Positions 49,369 to 57,941 of a stretch of DNA of 64,000 nt are shown piece after piece. A program made the translations under genes and the position numbers. The first letter of the stretch is position 1; each line of letters starts with the position of its first letter. The stretch is from Agreia bicolorata (GTDB taxonomy: Bacteria > Actinomycetota > Actinomycetes > Actinomycetales > Microbacteriaceae): NCBI RefSeq assembly GCF_000938265.1, contig NZ_JYFC01000009.1:1-64000 (forward strand), read 5' to 3'. The notes below the pieces were generated by a model. That model saw only the letters and a list, made by a program, of their open reading frames with translations, was not told the DNA's origin and did no database searches.

Positions 49369-50269
49369 CGCAGTACTGAACCGCGATCGCCAAGCGGCGA
49401 GGTCGCCACGCGGCTGGATGGGCCGCGCCTTCGCGATTGCCGTCGCGCTGATTTTCGTGGTGTTCTTCGTGCTGCCACTGATCTGGCTCCTGCTGGCACC
49501 TACGAAGACACCGTTACAGCTGCTGACCGGCAATCCGTTCTCGTTCGGAGGTCTCGGCTCGCTTGCCGAGAACTGGCAGAGCCTGTCGGAGTTCCAGAAC
49601 GGCATCGTCTGGACGTGGTTGGGTAACGCTGCCTTCTATTCAGGAGCGGCGCTCGTTCTCACGCTCATCGTCAGCATCCCGGTGGGCTACGCCCTAGCGC
49701 TGACCGAATTCCGCCTGCGTCGGGCGCTTCTGGTCACGACGTTGATCGTGATGCTCATTCCGAACACCGCCCTGGTGCTGCCGATCTTCCTCGAGCTGAG
49801 CGCCGTGCGACTGATCGGCAACCCGCTGTCGGTCATTCTGCCGTTCTCGTTCTTCCCGTTCGGGGTCTACCTCACCTATATCTACTTCTCCACGGGTGTC
49901 TCCCGAGACCTCTTGGATGCTGCTCGCATCGACGGAGCCGGTGAGTTCCGCGTCTTCTGGCGAGTCGCGATGCCCTTGGCGGCCCCCGTCATCGCCCTGG
50001 TCGGCTTCTTCAACTTCGTCGGCAACTGGAACAACTACTTCCTGCCCTTCGTGATGATGCCCGGAAGGAAGGCGCCGATTCAGGTCGGACTCGCGGAACT
50101 GCTCTCGAATGTTCCACTGTTCAACCCCACATCGGCGGGTTCGGTGACGATCGAGGTGCCGGTACTGGCGCTGGCGACGATCATCTCGGTAGCGCCGGTG
50201 TTGGTCATCTTCCTGTTCTCGCAGCGATTCCTGGTCTCTGGAATGACTGCGGGCGGAACGAAGGGCTGA
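49355..50269 (+). CDS. Sugar ABC transporter permease (MalG-like)
   Basis: A 304-residue permease with six helices. The EAA loop is LDAARIDGAGEFRVFWRVAMPLAAP, and PNTALVLPIFLELSAVRLIGNPLSVILP is the usual MalG-type periplasmic/helix section. A TTG start at 49355 is chosen: it has GGAGGT 5 bases upstream and gives a 14-base overlap with the preceding permease gene, as expected for coupled subunits. The stop is six bases before the mutarotase start. Confidence 0.9.
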   Translation: MSATNAVLNRDRQAARSPRGWMGRAFAIAVALIFVVFFVLPLIWLLLAPTKTPLQLLTGNPFSFGGLGSLAENWQSLSEFQNGIVWTWLGNAAFYSGAALVLTLIVSIPVGYALALTEFRLRRALLVTTLIVMLIPNTALVLPIFLELSAVRLIGNPLSVILPFSFFPFGVYLTYIYFSTGVSRDLLDAARIDGAGEFRVFWRVAMPLAAPVIALVGFFNFVGNWNNYFLPFVMMPGRKAPIQVGLAELLSNVPLFNPTSAGSVTIEVPVLALATIISVAPVLVIFLFSQRFLVSGMTAGGTKG

Positions 50270-50274
50270 GGCGA

Positions 50275-50610
50275 ATGCAGCGACACGCAATGGTCTGCCG
50301 AATGCGACCGGACAAACGCGAGGAGTATCTTGCTCTGCATCGCGACGTCTGGCCGGGCGTGGAGGCGACGATAACCCAGTGCGGCATCCAGAACTTCTCG
50401 ATCTACGTGATCGGAGATGTGCTCTTCGGCTACTACGAGTACATCGGCGACGACTTCGACGCTGATCAGCGTCGCATGGAGGCGGATCCCGTCACCCAGG
50501 AGTGGTGGGCGCGGACGGCGCCGTGCCAAGTGCCGTTCACGGAGGGTGCGGATGTGCCGAACTGGCAGCAGCTGGAGGAAGCCTGGCGCCTGGGTAGGTC
50601 GAACATGTGA
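50275..50610 (+). CDS. L-rhamnose/L-fucose mutarotase-like protein
   Basis: A 111-residue dimeric ferredoxin-like protein of the RhaM family. It has the expected opening (RHAMVCRMRPDKREEYLALHRDVWPGVEATIT with His and Trp in the pocket), FSIYVIGDVLFGYYEYIGDDF, and the closing WWARTAPCQVPF. These enzymes interconvert the alpha and beta anomers of 6-deoxy-L-sugars or L-galactose-type sugars. That is the strongest clue to the imported sugar. It follows the permeases by five bases. Confidence 0.9.
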   Translation: MQRHAMVCRMRPDKREEYLALHRDVWPGVEATITQCGIQNFSIYVIGDVLFGYYEYIGDDFDADQRRMEADPVTQEWWARTAPCQVPFTEGADVPNWQQLEEAWRLGRSNM

Positions 50611-50616
50611 TGTATG
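50600..50616. promoter_or_regulatory. Weak third copy of the sugar regulon palindrome
   Basis: On the minus strand CATACATCACATGTTCG matches copy 1 (46938) at 14 of 17 positions, but loses most of one arm. It spans the mutarotase stop and precedes the dehydratase gene by 38 bases. It may be a low-affinity site or coincidence. Confidence 0.35.
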
Positions 50617-50653
50617 CTCTTTGTGATTTAGTGTGGGGAAAGATAAGGACGAA

Positions 50654-51817
50654 ATGAAGATCACTGGTTACCGCTGCATCCGCACCTACCGTGATTGGGG
50701 GCGTCCGATCGGTGACGTGAACGGGTACATCGACAGTGGGCTGACCGAAGTGCCTATCGTGATTCTTGAGACCGACGCGGGCATCACTGGCATCGGCACC
50801 GGCTCCGACCAAGACATCGACCGGCTGTTCCCGGCCCTCGAAGGCGAAGATCCGCGTGCGGTCACGGCTCTCTATGACCGGATGCTGGCACGTGTTTTCA
50901 AGGCGGGGCACGCGGGCGCGACCTTTGGGGGGATCGGCGCGCTGGACATGGCGCTGTGGGACCTCAAGGCGAAGATCGCCGGCGAGCCGCTCTGGCGACT
51001 TCTCGGCGGCAGGGACAGATTCGTCAGCGGATACGCCTCGGGGCTCGACATAGCGCTGGACGACGAGAAGCTCGCCGCCTTCTACAAGACCATGGCCGAC
51101 CTGGGGTTCACGAGTGCCAAACTCAAAGGCGGCCGTGATCTCGAGGCTGACCGGCGTCGGCTGCAGATCATCGGAGACGAGCTCCGCTCAAACACGCGTC
51201 ATCCCGCTCTTATGCTCGACGCAAACGAGTCCTGGAACCTCAAGCAGGCGGTGCGCTATGTGACGGCGCTCGAGAGTGACACTGATCTGACTTGGGTCGA
51301 GGAGCCGTTGCGACGGTGGGATGCTCCGGGTCACGCGCGATTGTCCAGTTCGGTGAGGGCTGCCGTCGCCACGGGCGAGAACTTGACAGGGCTCGAGCAG
51401 TTCCGGCCGTTGCTGGATGCCGGGGGTGTCGACGTCGTGCAGGTCGGCTGCGTCTGGGGTGTCACGCACTTCCTTCGGGTTGCGAACCTCGCTCATGCCC
51501 ACGACCTTCCGATCAGTCCGGTCGGGCTGACGTCGAATCAGGCGGTCGCGCACGCCGCGACCGCGGTTCCGAACCACATGGTGACCGAAGTGCAGGATCT
51601 GGGCGCGCCGTTCGGGGTGACTATCGATCAGGAGATCGTGGACGGCGGCATCGTGCTCGGTGATGAGCCGGGTCACGGGGTGAGTGTCGACGAAGACGCG
51701 ATCCTGGCGAGCCAGCGGTCTGCGAGTTGGCTGGTGCCTGCGGGGCCTCACGTGCGTCCGCAGCGGGCCGGACTGCGGCTCGTCGCAGAAGGCGACCGCG
51801 CAGAACGCGCTCTATAG
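50654..51817 (+). CDS. Mandelate racemase/muconate lactonizing enzyme-type sugar-acid dehydratase
   Basis: A 387-residue enolase-superfamily enzyme. The N-terminal capping domain is followed by a barrel with LKLKGG-type acid/base lysines (SAKLKGG, near residue 160), metal ligands Asp in LMLDANESWN, Glu in WVEEPL and Glu in ATGENLTG, and a DVVQVGCVWGVTHFLR strand. Family members acting on sugar acids (L-fuconate, L-rhamnonate, galactonate) remove water to give 2-keto-3-deoxy acids. ATG 50654 has AAGGA upstream. It supplies the substrate for the KdgK/aldolase branch. True fuconate dehydratases are longer (about 440 residues), so a related sugar acid is possible. Confidence 0.88.
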   Translation: MKITGYRCIRTYRDWGRPIGDVNGYIDSGLTEVPIVILETDAGITGIGTGSDQDIDRLFPALEGEDPRAVTALYDRMLARVFKAGHAGATFGGIGALDMALWDLKAKIAGEPLWRLLGGRDRFVSGYASGLDIALDDEKLAAFYKTMADLGFTSAKLKGGRDLEADRRRLQIIGDELRSNTRHPALMLDANESWNLKQAVRYVTALESDTDLTWVEEPLRRWDAPGHARLSSSVRAAVATGENLTGLEQFRPLLDAGGVDVVQVGCVWGVTHFLRVANLAHAHDLPISPVGLTSNQAVAHAATAVPNHMVTEVQDLGAPFGVTIDQEIVDGGIVLGDEPGHGVSVDEDAILASQRSASWLVPAGPHVRPQRAGLRLVAEGDRAERAL

Positions 51818-51875
51818 GGCCGGATCTGGCGGCGGACGCGTGCTGAGTGGTCATTTTATATGGCCGCGTATTGCG

Positions 51876-51892
51876 CATACGTCACACGTATG
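51876..51892. promoter_or_regulatory. 17-bp palindrome, sugar regulon operator copy 2
   Basis: CATACGTCACACGTATG is a perfect inverted repeat with 7-base arms around CAC. It is followed by TATGAT overlap and TTTCGTAG, as at 46938 where CCGTAG follows. It lies 57 bases before the beta-helix glycosidase gene. Two matching sites in front of transporter and exported enzyme indicate shared control. Confidence 0.82.
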
Positions 51893-51948
51893 ATTTCGTA
51901 GAGTCGAGGGCAAAGCCGCCCTGCTCAATCTCACGGAAGCGAATAGCC

Positions 51949-54588
51949 ATGACACTGATGTCACATACGCGAGAAGTCTCTGTTCGAAAGAAAGGTTGGT
52001 GGCGAGCGCCTGTCGGATTAGCTGGCGCGGCCACCCTGGTCCTGACTGGTCTGGGTGCATCGGTCGCCCAGGCGGCGCCACCGGAGACGGGCAGTATCTT
52101 CTACGCCTCGCCCGACGGTAGCGACCAAGGGGAATGCCAAGAGCAGCAGCCATGCTCGCTGGAGTACGTGCAGGGCGTCGTGCGAGACGAGGCTGCCAAG
52201 GGCGAGGGCGACGTCACCGCCGTGCTCGCCGACGGCACCTACCGCATCGACCGTCCACTCGAATTTCGGGCGCAAGACGGCGGAGGGGACAGCCACACGG
52301 TGCGCTGGACCGCTGCCGAGGGTGCGCACCCCGAGATCACGGGTTCGACCCAGCTCACGGGCTGGCAGAACTATGACGAGGCCGCGAACATCTACGTCGC
52401 GGACACACCGGCCGGTTTCGAGACCCGGCAGCTCTACGTCGATGGCATCGCCGCGCCGCGCGCCGCGACCAGCCTGGCGCTGACCGACCTGACGCTCACC
52501 CCGACAGGCATGACGATCAACAACCCAGAGCTCGCCTACTTGGCGGATCTGCCAGATCAGGACCGGATAGAGTTCGAGTCGCTCGGCGACTTCACCGACC
52601 GCTACTCCCCGGTGCAGAGCATCGCAGGCGACACGATCACGATGACTCAGCCCGCCTGGGACAACAACACGTGGGGCTGGGACACGGTGCAGAACTCGCT
52701 GCTCGCCGACTCGAAGTGGTTTATGGCGAACTCGCTTGGCTTCCTCGACCAGGCTGAGGAGTGGTACGTCGACCCCGAAGCGGGAAAGCTCTACTACAAG
52801 CCCGCGGACGGCGTGAATCCCGAGGACCTCGACATCGAGCTCCCGAGGGTGGAGACCCTCATCAGCGTGGGTGGCACCTATGACGCTCCCGTCTCCAATC
52901 TGGAGTTCAGCGGTCTCACCTTCGATGGCACCTCCTGGCTCGGCCCGTCCTCGGCCGAAGGGTACGTCAGCCAGCAGAACGGCGGCTACATCAAGGGCGT
53001 GTACGACTACCGTCCCGCCGACGCCTTCGCCAACTGCAGCCGCGGCTGTGATCCGTATGAGCGCACTCGCAACACCTGGTTCCAGATCCCTTCCGCCGTG
53101 CAGGTGTCCGCCGCCGACCACATTACGTTCGCCGGCAACACCTTCCGCAACCTCGGGTCGTCGGCCCTCGGCATCGGCAATGACGACAACGCGATGCTCA
53201 CCGGGGTCGGGCTCGGCGCCAGCAACATCGACGTGACCGGCAACGTGTTCACTCAGGTCGGTGGCCACGCCCTCTTCGTAGGCGGCATTCGGGCGGACGC
53301 GCATCATCCCAGCGATCCCCGCATGACGAACCAGGACATCCTCATCGAGAACAACACCATCAGTCACGTCGCCGTGGAGTACCAGGACACCTCCGGGATC
53401 CTCAGCACCTACGTGACCCGGGCGCAGATCGTGCACAACGAGGTGAGGGATCTCGCCTACGCGATCGACACCGGATACGGCTGGGGCATCAACGACGCCG
53501 GCGGCTCCCAGGAGTACCAGAACCGCGGGTACTACCAGTACAACCCGCTCTACCAGACGCCGACGACGCTCAAGGACAACCTGATCGCGGGCAACCTCGT
53601 GCACGACATCAAGGCCGACTTCGCCGACTCCGGCAACATCTACAACCTTTCGGCCAGCCCGGGCACGGTCATTGAGAACAACTACATGTACAACGTCTCG
53701 GGTGTCGGCATCTATCTAGACGAGGGCAGCCGCTACACCGTCTCGCGGCACAACGTACTGGGCGATGCGAACCCGTGGGTGTTCACCAACGCGTACAGCG
53801 CAGGCAACGGCACGAACGACAACACGCTGCAGGAGAACTGGCACACCGGCGGAGAGCAGATGCCGAACGCCGAGGCGCGCAACAACCGGCTGATCGACAA
53901 CGTGAAGGTCAGCGGCAACGACTGGCCAAGCGGTGCGTGGGACGTGATCTGCGCGGCGGGCGTCGCCCCCGAGCACCGCACGGAGCTCAACGTCAACCTG
54001 GGTGGTATCGATCCGCGGTGCCCAACGGATGTGACCAAGCCGCAGGTGACGCTCGTGTCTCCGACCGCAGCCGGCCCGTTCAAGGAACTCACGGTGCAGG
54101 TCGACGCGAGCGACGACTACGGGGTCGAGAAGATCGTGGCGAACATCTACCAGGGATCGGCTCTGGTCAAGTCGACGCAGACCGCGGTCGGCGGGGCCAA
54201 GACGGGTACCCACTCGGCCACGGTCACGCTTCCCGAGGGTGATTACACGATCAAGTACAACGCGCAGGATACGAGTGGGCTCATCTCGCAGACGAGCACC
54301 TTCGCCTTCACGATCGATACCACGGCGCCGACCGTCACGATCAAAAACGGCGCAAAAGAGACCGTGGGTTCAGACGGCACCTACTCGCTCGTGAGCTTCA
54401 AGCTCAACGACGCGGGCAAGATCGACAAGCTCACCCTCAACGGCGTCGAGAAGGACCTTGTGAACAATGCCTGGTCCGATCTCAACTACGTCAAGCCGGG
54501 TGCATTCGGTGGCGTCGCCGGGCTCAACACCCTCGTCGTCTACGACGTGGCCGGCAACGCCCAGACGCTCACGTTCACCTTGAGCTAA
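51949..54588 (+). CDS. Exported right-handed beta-helix glycosidase-like protein (GH141-like)
   Basis: An 879-residue exported protein. A signal peptide with basic start and core APVGLAGAATLVLTGLGASVAQA precedes a segment (IFYASPDGSDQGECQEQQPC, LADGTYRIDRPLEFRAQDGG, WTAAEGAHPEITGSTQLTGW, RQLYVDGIAAPRA) seen in GH141 and similar beta-helix glycosidases. Residues about 320-640 form the parallel beta-helix (VSNLEFSGLTFDGTSW; DILIENNTISHVAVEYQDT; IVHNEVRDLAYAIDTGYGWG). An Ig-like C-terminal region starts near 690. GH141 includes an alpha-L-fucosidase acting on rhamnogalacturonan II. The family call is by pattern, not by search. The operator at 51876 is in its promoter. Confidence 0.78.
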   Translation: MTLMSHTREVSVRKKGWWRAPVGLAGAATLVLTGLGASVAQAAPPETGSIFYASPDGSDQGECQEQQPCSLEYVQGVVRDEAAKGEGDVTAVLADGTYRIDRPLEFRAQDGGGDSHTVRWTAAEGAHPEITGSTQLTGWQNYDEAANIYVADTPAGFETRQLYVDGIAAPRAATSLALTDLTLTPTGMTINNPELAYLADLPDQDRIEFESLGDFTDRYSPVQSIAGDTITMTQPAWDNNTWGWDTVQNSLLADSKWFMANSLGFLDQAEEWYVDPEAGKLYYKPADGVNPEDLDIELPRVETLISVGGTYDAPVSNLEFSGLTFDGTSWLGPSSAEGYVSQQNGGYIKGVYDYRPADAFANCSRGCDPYERTRNTWFQIPSAVQVSAADHITFAGNTFRNLGSSALGIGNDDNAMLTGVGLGASNIDVTGNVFTQVGGHALFVGGIRADAHHPSDPRMTNQDILIENNTISHVAVEYQDTSGILSTYVTRAQIVHNEVRDLAYAIDTGYGWGINDAGGSQEYQNRGYYQYNPLYQTPTTLKDNLIAGNLVHDIKADFADSGNIYNLSASPGTVIENNYMYNVSGVGIYLDEGSRYTVSRHNVLGDANPWVFTNAYSAGNGTNDNTLQENWHTGGEQMPNAEARNNRLIDNVKVSGNDWPSGAWDVICAAGVAPEHRTELNVNLGGIDPRCPTDVTKPQVTLVSPTAAGPFKELTVQVDASDDYGVEKIVANIYQGSALVKSTQTAVGGAKTGTHSATVTLPEGDYTIKYNAQDTSGLISQTSTFAFTIDTTAPTVTIKNGAKETVGSDGTYSLVSFKLNDAGKIDKLTLNGVEKDLVNNAWSDLNYVKPGAFGGVAGLNTLVVYDVAGNAQTLTFTLS

Positions 54589-54604
54589 CGTTCCAGCACG
54601 ACCG

Positions 54605-54640
54605 AGGTGCCCCCGCGGCTTCACCGGCGCGGGGGCACCT
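54605..54640. terminator. Strong hairpin after the beta-helix gene
   Basis: AGGTGCCCCCGC (54605-54616) pairs perfectly with its complement at 54629-54640 (12 bp, 12-base loop). It follows the stop by 16 bases. Only a short TT follows. It probably separates transcription of the beta-helix and GH42 genes, at least in part. Confidence 0.72.
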
Positions 54641-54680
54641 TGCCGCACCACCTACCCCTGCAGATTAGGACCCCGTTGCC

Positions 54681-56795
54681 TTGACAGACATTGACAACCG
54701 CGTGCTCTTCGGTGCCGCGTACTATCACGAGTACCAGCCCTCCCCCCGGCTCAAACAAGACCTCGACCTCATGCAGCAAGCCGGGTTCTCCGTGATCCGG
54801 GTGGGCGAGTCCACATGGGCAACCTGGGAGCCAGAGGATGGGGTGTTCGACCTCGACTGGCTGCAGCCCGTGCTCGACGGCGCGCATTCACGAGGCATCG
54901 CTGTCGTGCTGGGCACGCCCACCTATGCCGTACCCCCGTGGCTGACGCGCAAGTACCCCGAGATCGCCGGAGAGCGGCGCACCGGAGAGCGCATCGGCTG
55001 GGGCGCCCGTCAAGAAATGGATCTGACGCACGCCGCCTACCGCTTCCATGCCGAGCGGGTGATCCGTTCCGTCGTCGGGCGCTATCACGACCATCCAGCA
55101 GTGGTCGGATTCCAGGTGGACAACGAACCCGGCCTCGAGTTGCTGCACAACGAGGGTCTGTTCCAGGCTTTCGTCGATGACCTGCGCCGCACCTACGGCG
55201 ACGTGGAGACCCTGAACCGGGAGTGGGGACTCGTCTACTGGTCGCATCGACTCACTACCTGGGCTGATCTCTGGAGACCGGACAATAACGCCCAACCGCA
55301 GTACGATCTCGCCTGGCGCAAGTTCCAGGCGCGGATGGTCACCGAGTTCATCGGCTGGCAGGCCGGGATCGTTCGCGAAATCGCCGGCACCGAAAAGTTC
55401 GTGACCACCTGCATCGCTTACGACAGGCCCGGAGTGCAAGACCCGGAGCTGACGGCGGCGCTGGACGTGACCGCGGGCAATCCCTATTACGCGATGCAGG
55501 ACGGTCTCGCGCTCCCGGCCACGGAGAATCCCACACCGGGCTGGACTACGAGCGGCACCTGGGCGATATTCCACAGCGCAGACCGCATGTACTCGTCGAA
55601 GCAGGCGCGGTTCCTGGTCACCGAGACGAATGCCGGAGCCATCGGCGGCCCTGCCATGAACGCGCCCGCATTCGATGGACAGTGGCGACAGGCCGCCTGG
55701 GCGATGATCGCCCGTGGCGCGCGAATGATCGAGTACTGGCACTGGCACACACTGCACTTCGGTGCCGAGACGTTCTGGGTCGGAATTCTCCCGCACGACC
55801 AGCGGCCCGGGCGGGTCTATGAGCAGCTGGCCGCGCTGGGTGCAGAGATCAAGTCTGCCGAGGATCACCTGAACGGGCTCGTCCCGGACGCCACCGTGGG
55901 GTTGCTGTGGTCCAACGAGTCGATGTGGGGACTCGAAGGTCAGCCGTCGCTCGCCCGCGACGACGGCTCCGCAGACCCTGACAGCTACCAGCGAATAGTC
56001 CACGCCTTCTACCGGGGAGCGTTCGACGCCGGCGCGCCGGTGCGAATCGTCCACGACGTCCAGCTTGTCGAACAGGGCGACGGCAAGCGGCTCCGCGAAC
56101 CGGCCGAGGTCGCCGCCGAGTTGCCCGTTCTGCTGGTGCCGGCGCTCTACGTGGCCAGCGACGCGCTGCTCGACTGGTTGCGTGACTACGCTGAGGCGGG
56201 CGGACACTTGGTACTCGGACCGCGTACTGGATATGCGGACACCGAAGCCCGAGCGCGCGCGGAAATCAAGCCGGCGCGGCTCGCCGCCACCGCCGGCGTC
56301 AGCTACCAGGAATTCAGCAACCTGGCGACACCGGTGCGCGTGACGGGCTCCGACGGCGCACTGGAGTTGCCCGACGCCGCCGCCGGCGCAGCATGGATCG
56401 ACTACTTGCAGGTCTCCGACAACTCTGTGCAGGTCCTCGCCCGATATCAGCATCCCGCGTTCGGCCCGTACCCGGCGATCACCACCACCGAGGCGGGGCT
56501 GGGGCGCGTTACCGTCGTTGGCACCGTGCCCAACGCCGAGCTTTCGGCTGCGTTGGTGTCGTGGGCGCTGCCGGCTGATGGCAATGTCTGGAGTGCTCTG
56601 ACGGCAGGTTCGGTCACTGTGACCTCAGCGACCACGGCCGCAGCGCGTCGGTTGCGAATACTGCACAACTGGTCGTGGGCGCCCTGCTCGGTGCGGTTGC
56701 CGCGCGACGTTACGGATGTCCTCTCCTCCGAGCCTCTCGAGGCTCATGCGCTGGTCGAGTTGGGGCCGTGGGACGTCCGTGTCTTTCTGGAGTAG
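54681..56795 (+). CDS. GH42 beta-galactosidase
   Basis: A 704-residue intracellular glycosidase of family GH42. The barrel starts GAAYYHEYQPSPRLKQDLDLM; the acid/base is Glu149 (FQVDNEPGLE), and the nucleophile Glu315 (FLVTETNAGA), with W-H-W-H-T-L-H-F-G-A-E before the trimerisation domain. There is no signal peptide. GH42 enzymes cleave beta-D-galactosides or alpha-L-arabinopyranosides from short oligosaccharides taken up by the cell. A TTG start at 54681 has TTAGGA about 10 bases upstream. It ends 10 bases before the convergent GntR stop. Confidence 0.92.
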   Translation: MTDIDNRVLFGAAYYHEYQPSPRLKQDLDLMQQAGFSVIRVGESTWATWEPEDGVFDLDWLQPVLDGAHSRGIAVVLGTPTYAVPPWLTRKYPEIAGERRTGERIGWGARQEMDLTHAAYRFHAERVIRSVVGRYHDHPAVVGFQVDNEPGLELLHNEGLFQAFVDDLRRTYGDVETLNREWGLVYWSHRLTTWADLWRPDNNAQPQYDLAWRKFQARMVTEFIGWQAGIVREIAGTEKFVTTCIAYDRPGVQDPELTAALDVTAGNPYYAMQDGLALPATENPTPGWTTSGTWAIFHSADRMYSSKQARFLVTETNAGAIGGPAMNAPAFDGQWRQAAWAMIARGARMIEYWHWHTLHFGAETFWVGILPHDQRPGRVYEQLAALGAEIKSAEDHLNGLVPDATVGLLWSNESMWGLEGQPSLARDDGSADPDSYQRIVHAFYRGAFDAGAPVRIVHDVQLVEQGDGKRLREPAEVAAELPVLLVPALYVASDALLDWLRDYAEAGGHLVLGPRTGYADTEARARAEIKPARLAATAGVSYQEFSNLATPVRVTGSDGALELPDAAAGAAWIDYLQVSDNSVQVLARYQHPAFGPYPAITTTEAGLGRVTVVGTVPNAELSAALVSWALPADGNVWSALTAGSVTVTSATTAAARRLRILHNWSWAPCSVRLPRDVTDVLSSEPLEAHALVELGPWDVRVFLE

Positions 56796-56805
56796 CAGTG
56801 AGGGT

Positions 56806-57597
56806 CTAGTCGCTTGGCTGAGCCGCCGCCGACCCGCCTCGCGTGCGCGGAGCGTGATCGGGAAGCCGACGCCGTTCCCACGAGATGTGGATGTGGTTGT
56901 GCATGGCCTTCTCGGCCCCGGCGACGTCGCCGCGTGCGATCGCTTCGACGATGTCGGCGTGTTCCTGGAGCGTTCGGGAGACCGCATCCGGGGGATTGAT
57001 GCCTTGGTAGCGGCTGGATTCGACAGCCCGCTTATAGAGGTGCTTGGCGATGTTCTCGGCGAGCCGGTTCATCGAGATCTCCATCAGCGCGAAGTGGAAG
57101 ACGACATCGGCCTGCCGGAACGAGTCGGTCTCCGACTCGCTCTCGCGCATCGCGGTGAGTGCGTTCTCCAGGCGCCGCAGTTCCTCGGGAGAGCGCCGCG
57201 CGGCCACAGAGCCGGCCATCGCGGATTCCAGGCTGGCCCGCACGACGGTCAGCTGGTCGAGCACGCCGAGGCTCTGGTCGTTGTCGATGAGAGCCGAGAG
57301 CACCACCGGGTCGAGCATGTTCCAGTATCCAGGAGCGAGTACCTGGGTGCCTCGCCCTTGCGAGACGATGACAAGGCCCTTCTCCTCCAGGCGCTTCACC
57401 GACTCTCGCAGCACGGTGCGGCTCACCCCGAATCGCTCGCTGAGCGGGCCCTCCGGCGGCAGAAGGTCGCCTTCTTTGAGCTGGCCGGTGACGATAAGTT
57501 CCACCAACTCGGCGACGACCGCGACCCCGAGGCGCTCGGCCGGGAGCCGCGCAGGAATGAGCTGCGACGCGGGCGAAGGTTCAAGCACCATACACAT
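56806..57597 (-). CDS. GntR/FCD regulator of the sugar region
   Basis: A 263-residue FadR-type regulator. The winged helix is VAELVELIVTGQLKEGDLLPPEGPLSERFGVSRTVLRESVKRLEEKGLV and the FCD domain (residues about 120-245) has the metal-type FRQADVVFHFALMEISMN and LQEHADIVEAIARGD. It is divergent from the small gene-lactonase-reductase operon and convergent with GH42. The start is ambiguous (ATG 57597 or 57591); neither has a clear ribosome site, so the mRNA may be leaderless. It is a good candidate to bind the CATACGT palindromes. Confidence 0.9.
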   Translation of the reverse strand: MCMVLEPSPASQLIPARLPAERLGVAVVAELVELIVTGQLKEGDLLPPEGPLSERFGVSRTVLRESVKRLEEKGLVIVSQGRGTQVLAPGYWNMLDPVVLSALIDNDQSLGVLDQLTVVRASLESAMAGSVAARRSPEELRRLENALTAMRESESETDSFRQADVVFHFALMEISMNRLAENIAKHLYKRAVESSRYQGINPPDAVSRTLQEHADIVEAIARGDVAGAEKAMHNHIHISWERRRLPDHAPRTRGGSAAAQPSD

Positions 57598-57755
57598 GAC
57601 ATTAGTCGCTGCTGTGTCGCGCGCCGGATTCTCGCGACGGCTACCCCAGTCGGATCGGCCTCGCATTTCTGCTCGCATCGACCCCGGCATTCAACCCGAG
57701 TTCTGCGGGGGCGAAAAGGAATGATCGCGACCTCGTTGTCGCGTAAGGAGACTCA

Positions 57756-57941
57756 ATGAAAATGACCGACTATCGAAGCCTCGTAACCATGCACGAATGG
57801 GGCCGGCTCGCCGGCGCCGCGAACCCCGCGGCGTTCGTCGGCGGTCCGCACGCGCGCCCCGAACACGCCGGCATTCGGCTGGTCGAAGAAGGCCACGAGC
57901 GTATCCCGGCCGAGCGCTTCCTGGCCGGAGGTATCCAGTGA
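57756..57941 (+). CDS. Small protein leading the lactonase operon, unassigned
   Basis: A 61-residue frame with good coding signs: AAGGAGA 4-5 bases before its ATG, G/C-rich third positions, and a GTGA overlap with the lactonase gene. The product is MKMTDYRSLVTMHEWGRLAG and continues with PHARPEHAGIRLVEEGHERI and ends AERFLAGGIQ. I do not recognise it. The sequence looks like the two ends of a longer enzyme (a short start and a typical C-terminal helix-loop end) rather than a compact small domain, so an internally deleted remnant is possible. It could equally be a genuine small accessory protein. Confidence 0.55.
   Translation: MKMTDYRSLVTMHEWGRLAGAANPAAFVGGPHARPEHAGIRLVEEGHERIPAERFLAGGIQ

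Noticed and set aside
52018-53604. A 528-residue minus-strand frame opposite the beta-helix gene
   Set aside because: Shadow of the exported glycosidase-like gene, which has a signal peptide, ribosome site and operator.
57583-57600. A possible further CATAC-type regulon site before the second GntR gene
   Set aside because: CATACACATGACAT shares only the first arm with the palindrome; match too weak to report.
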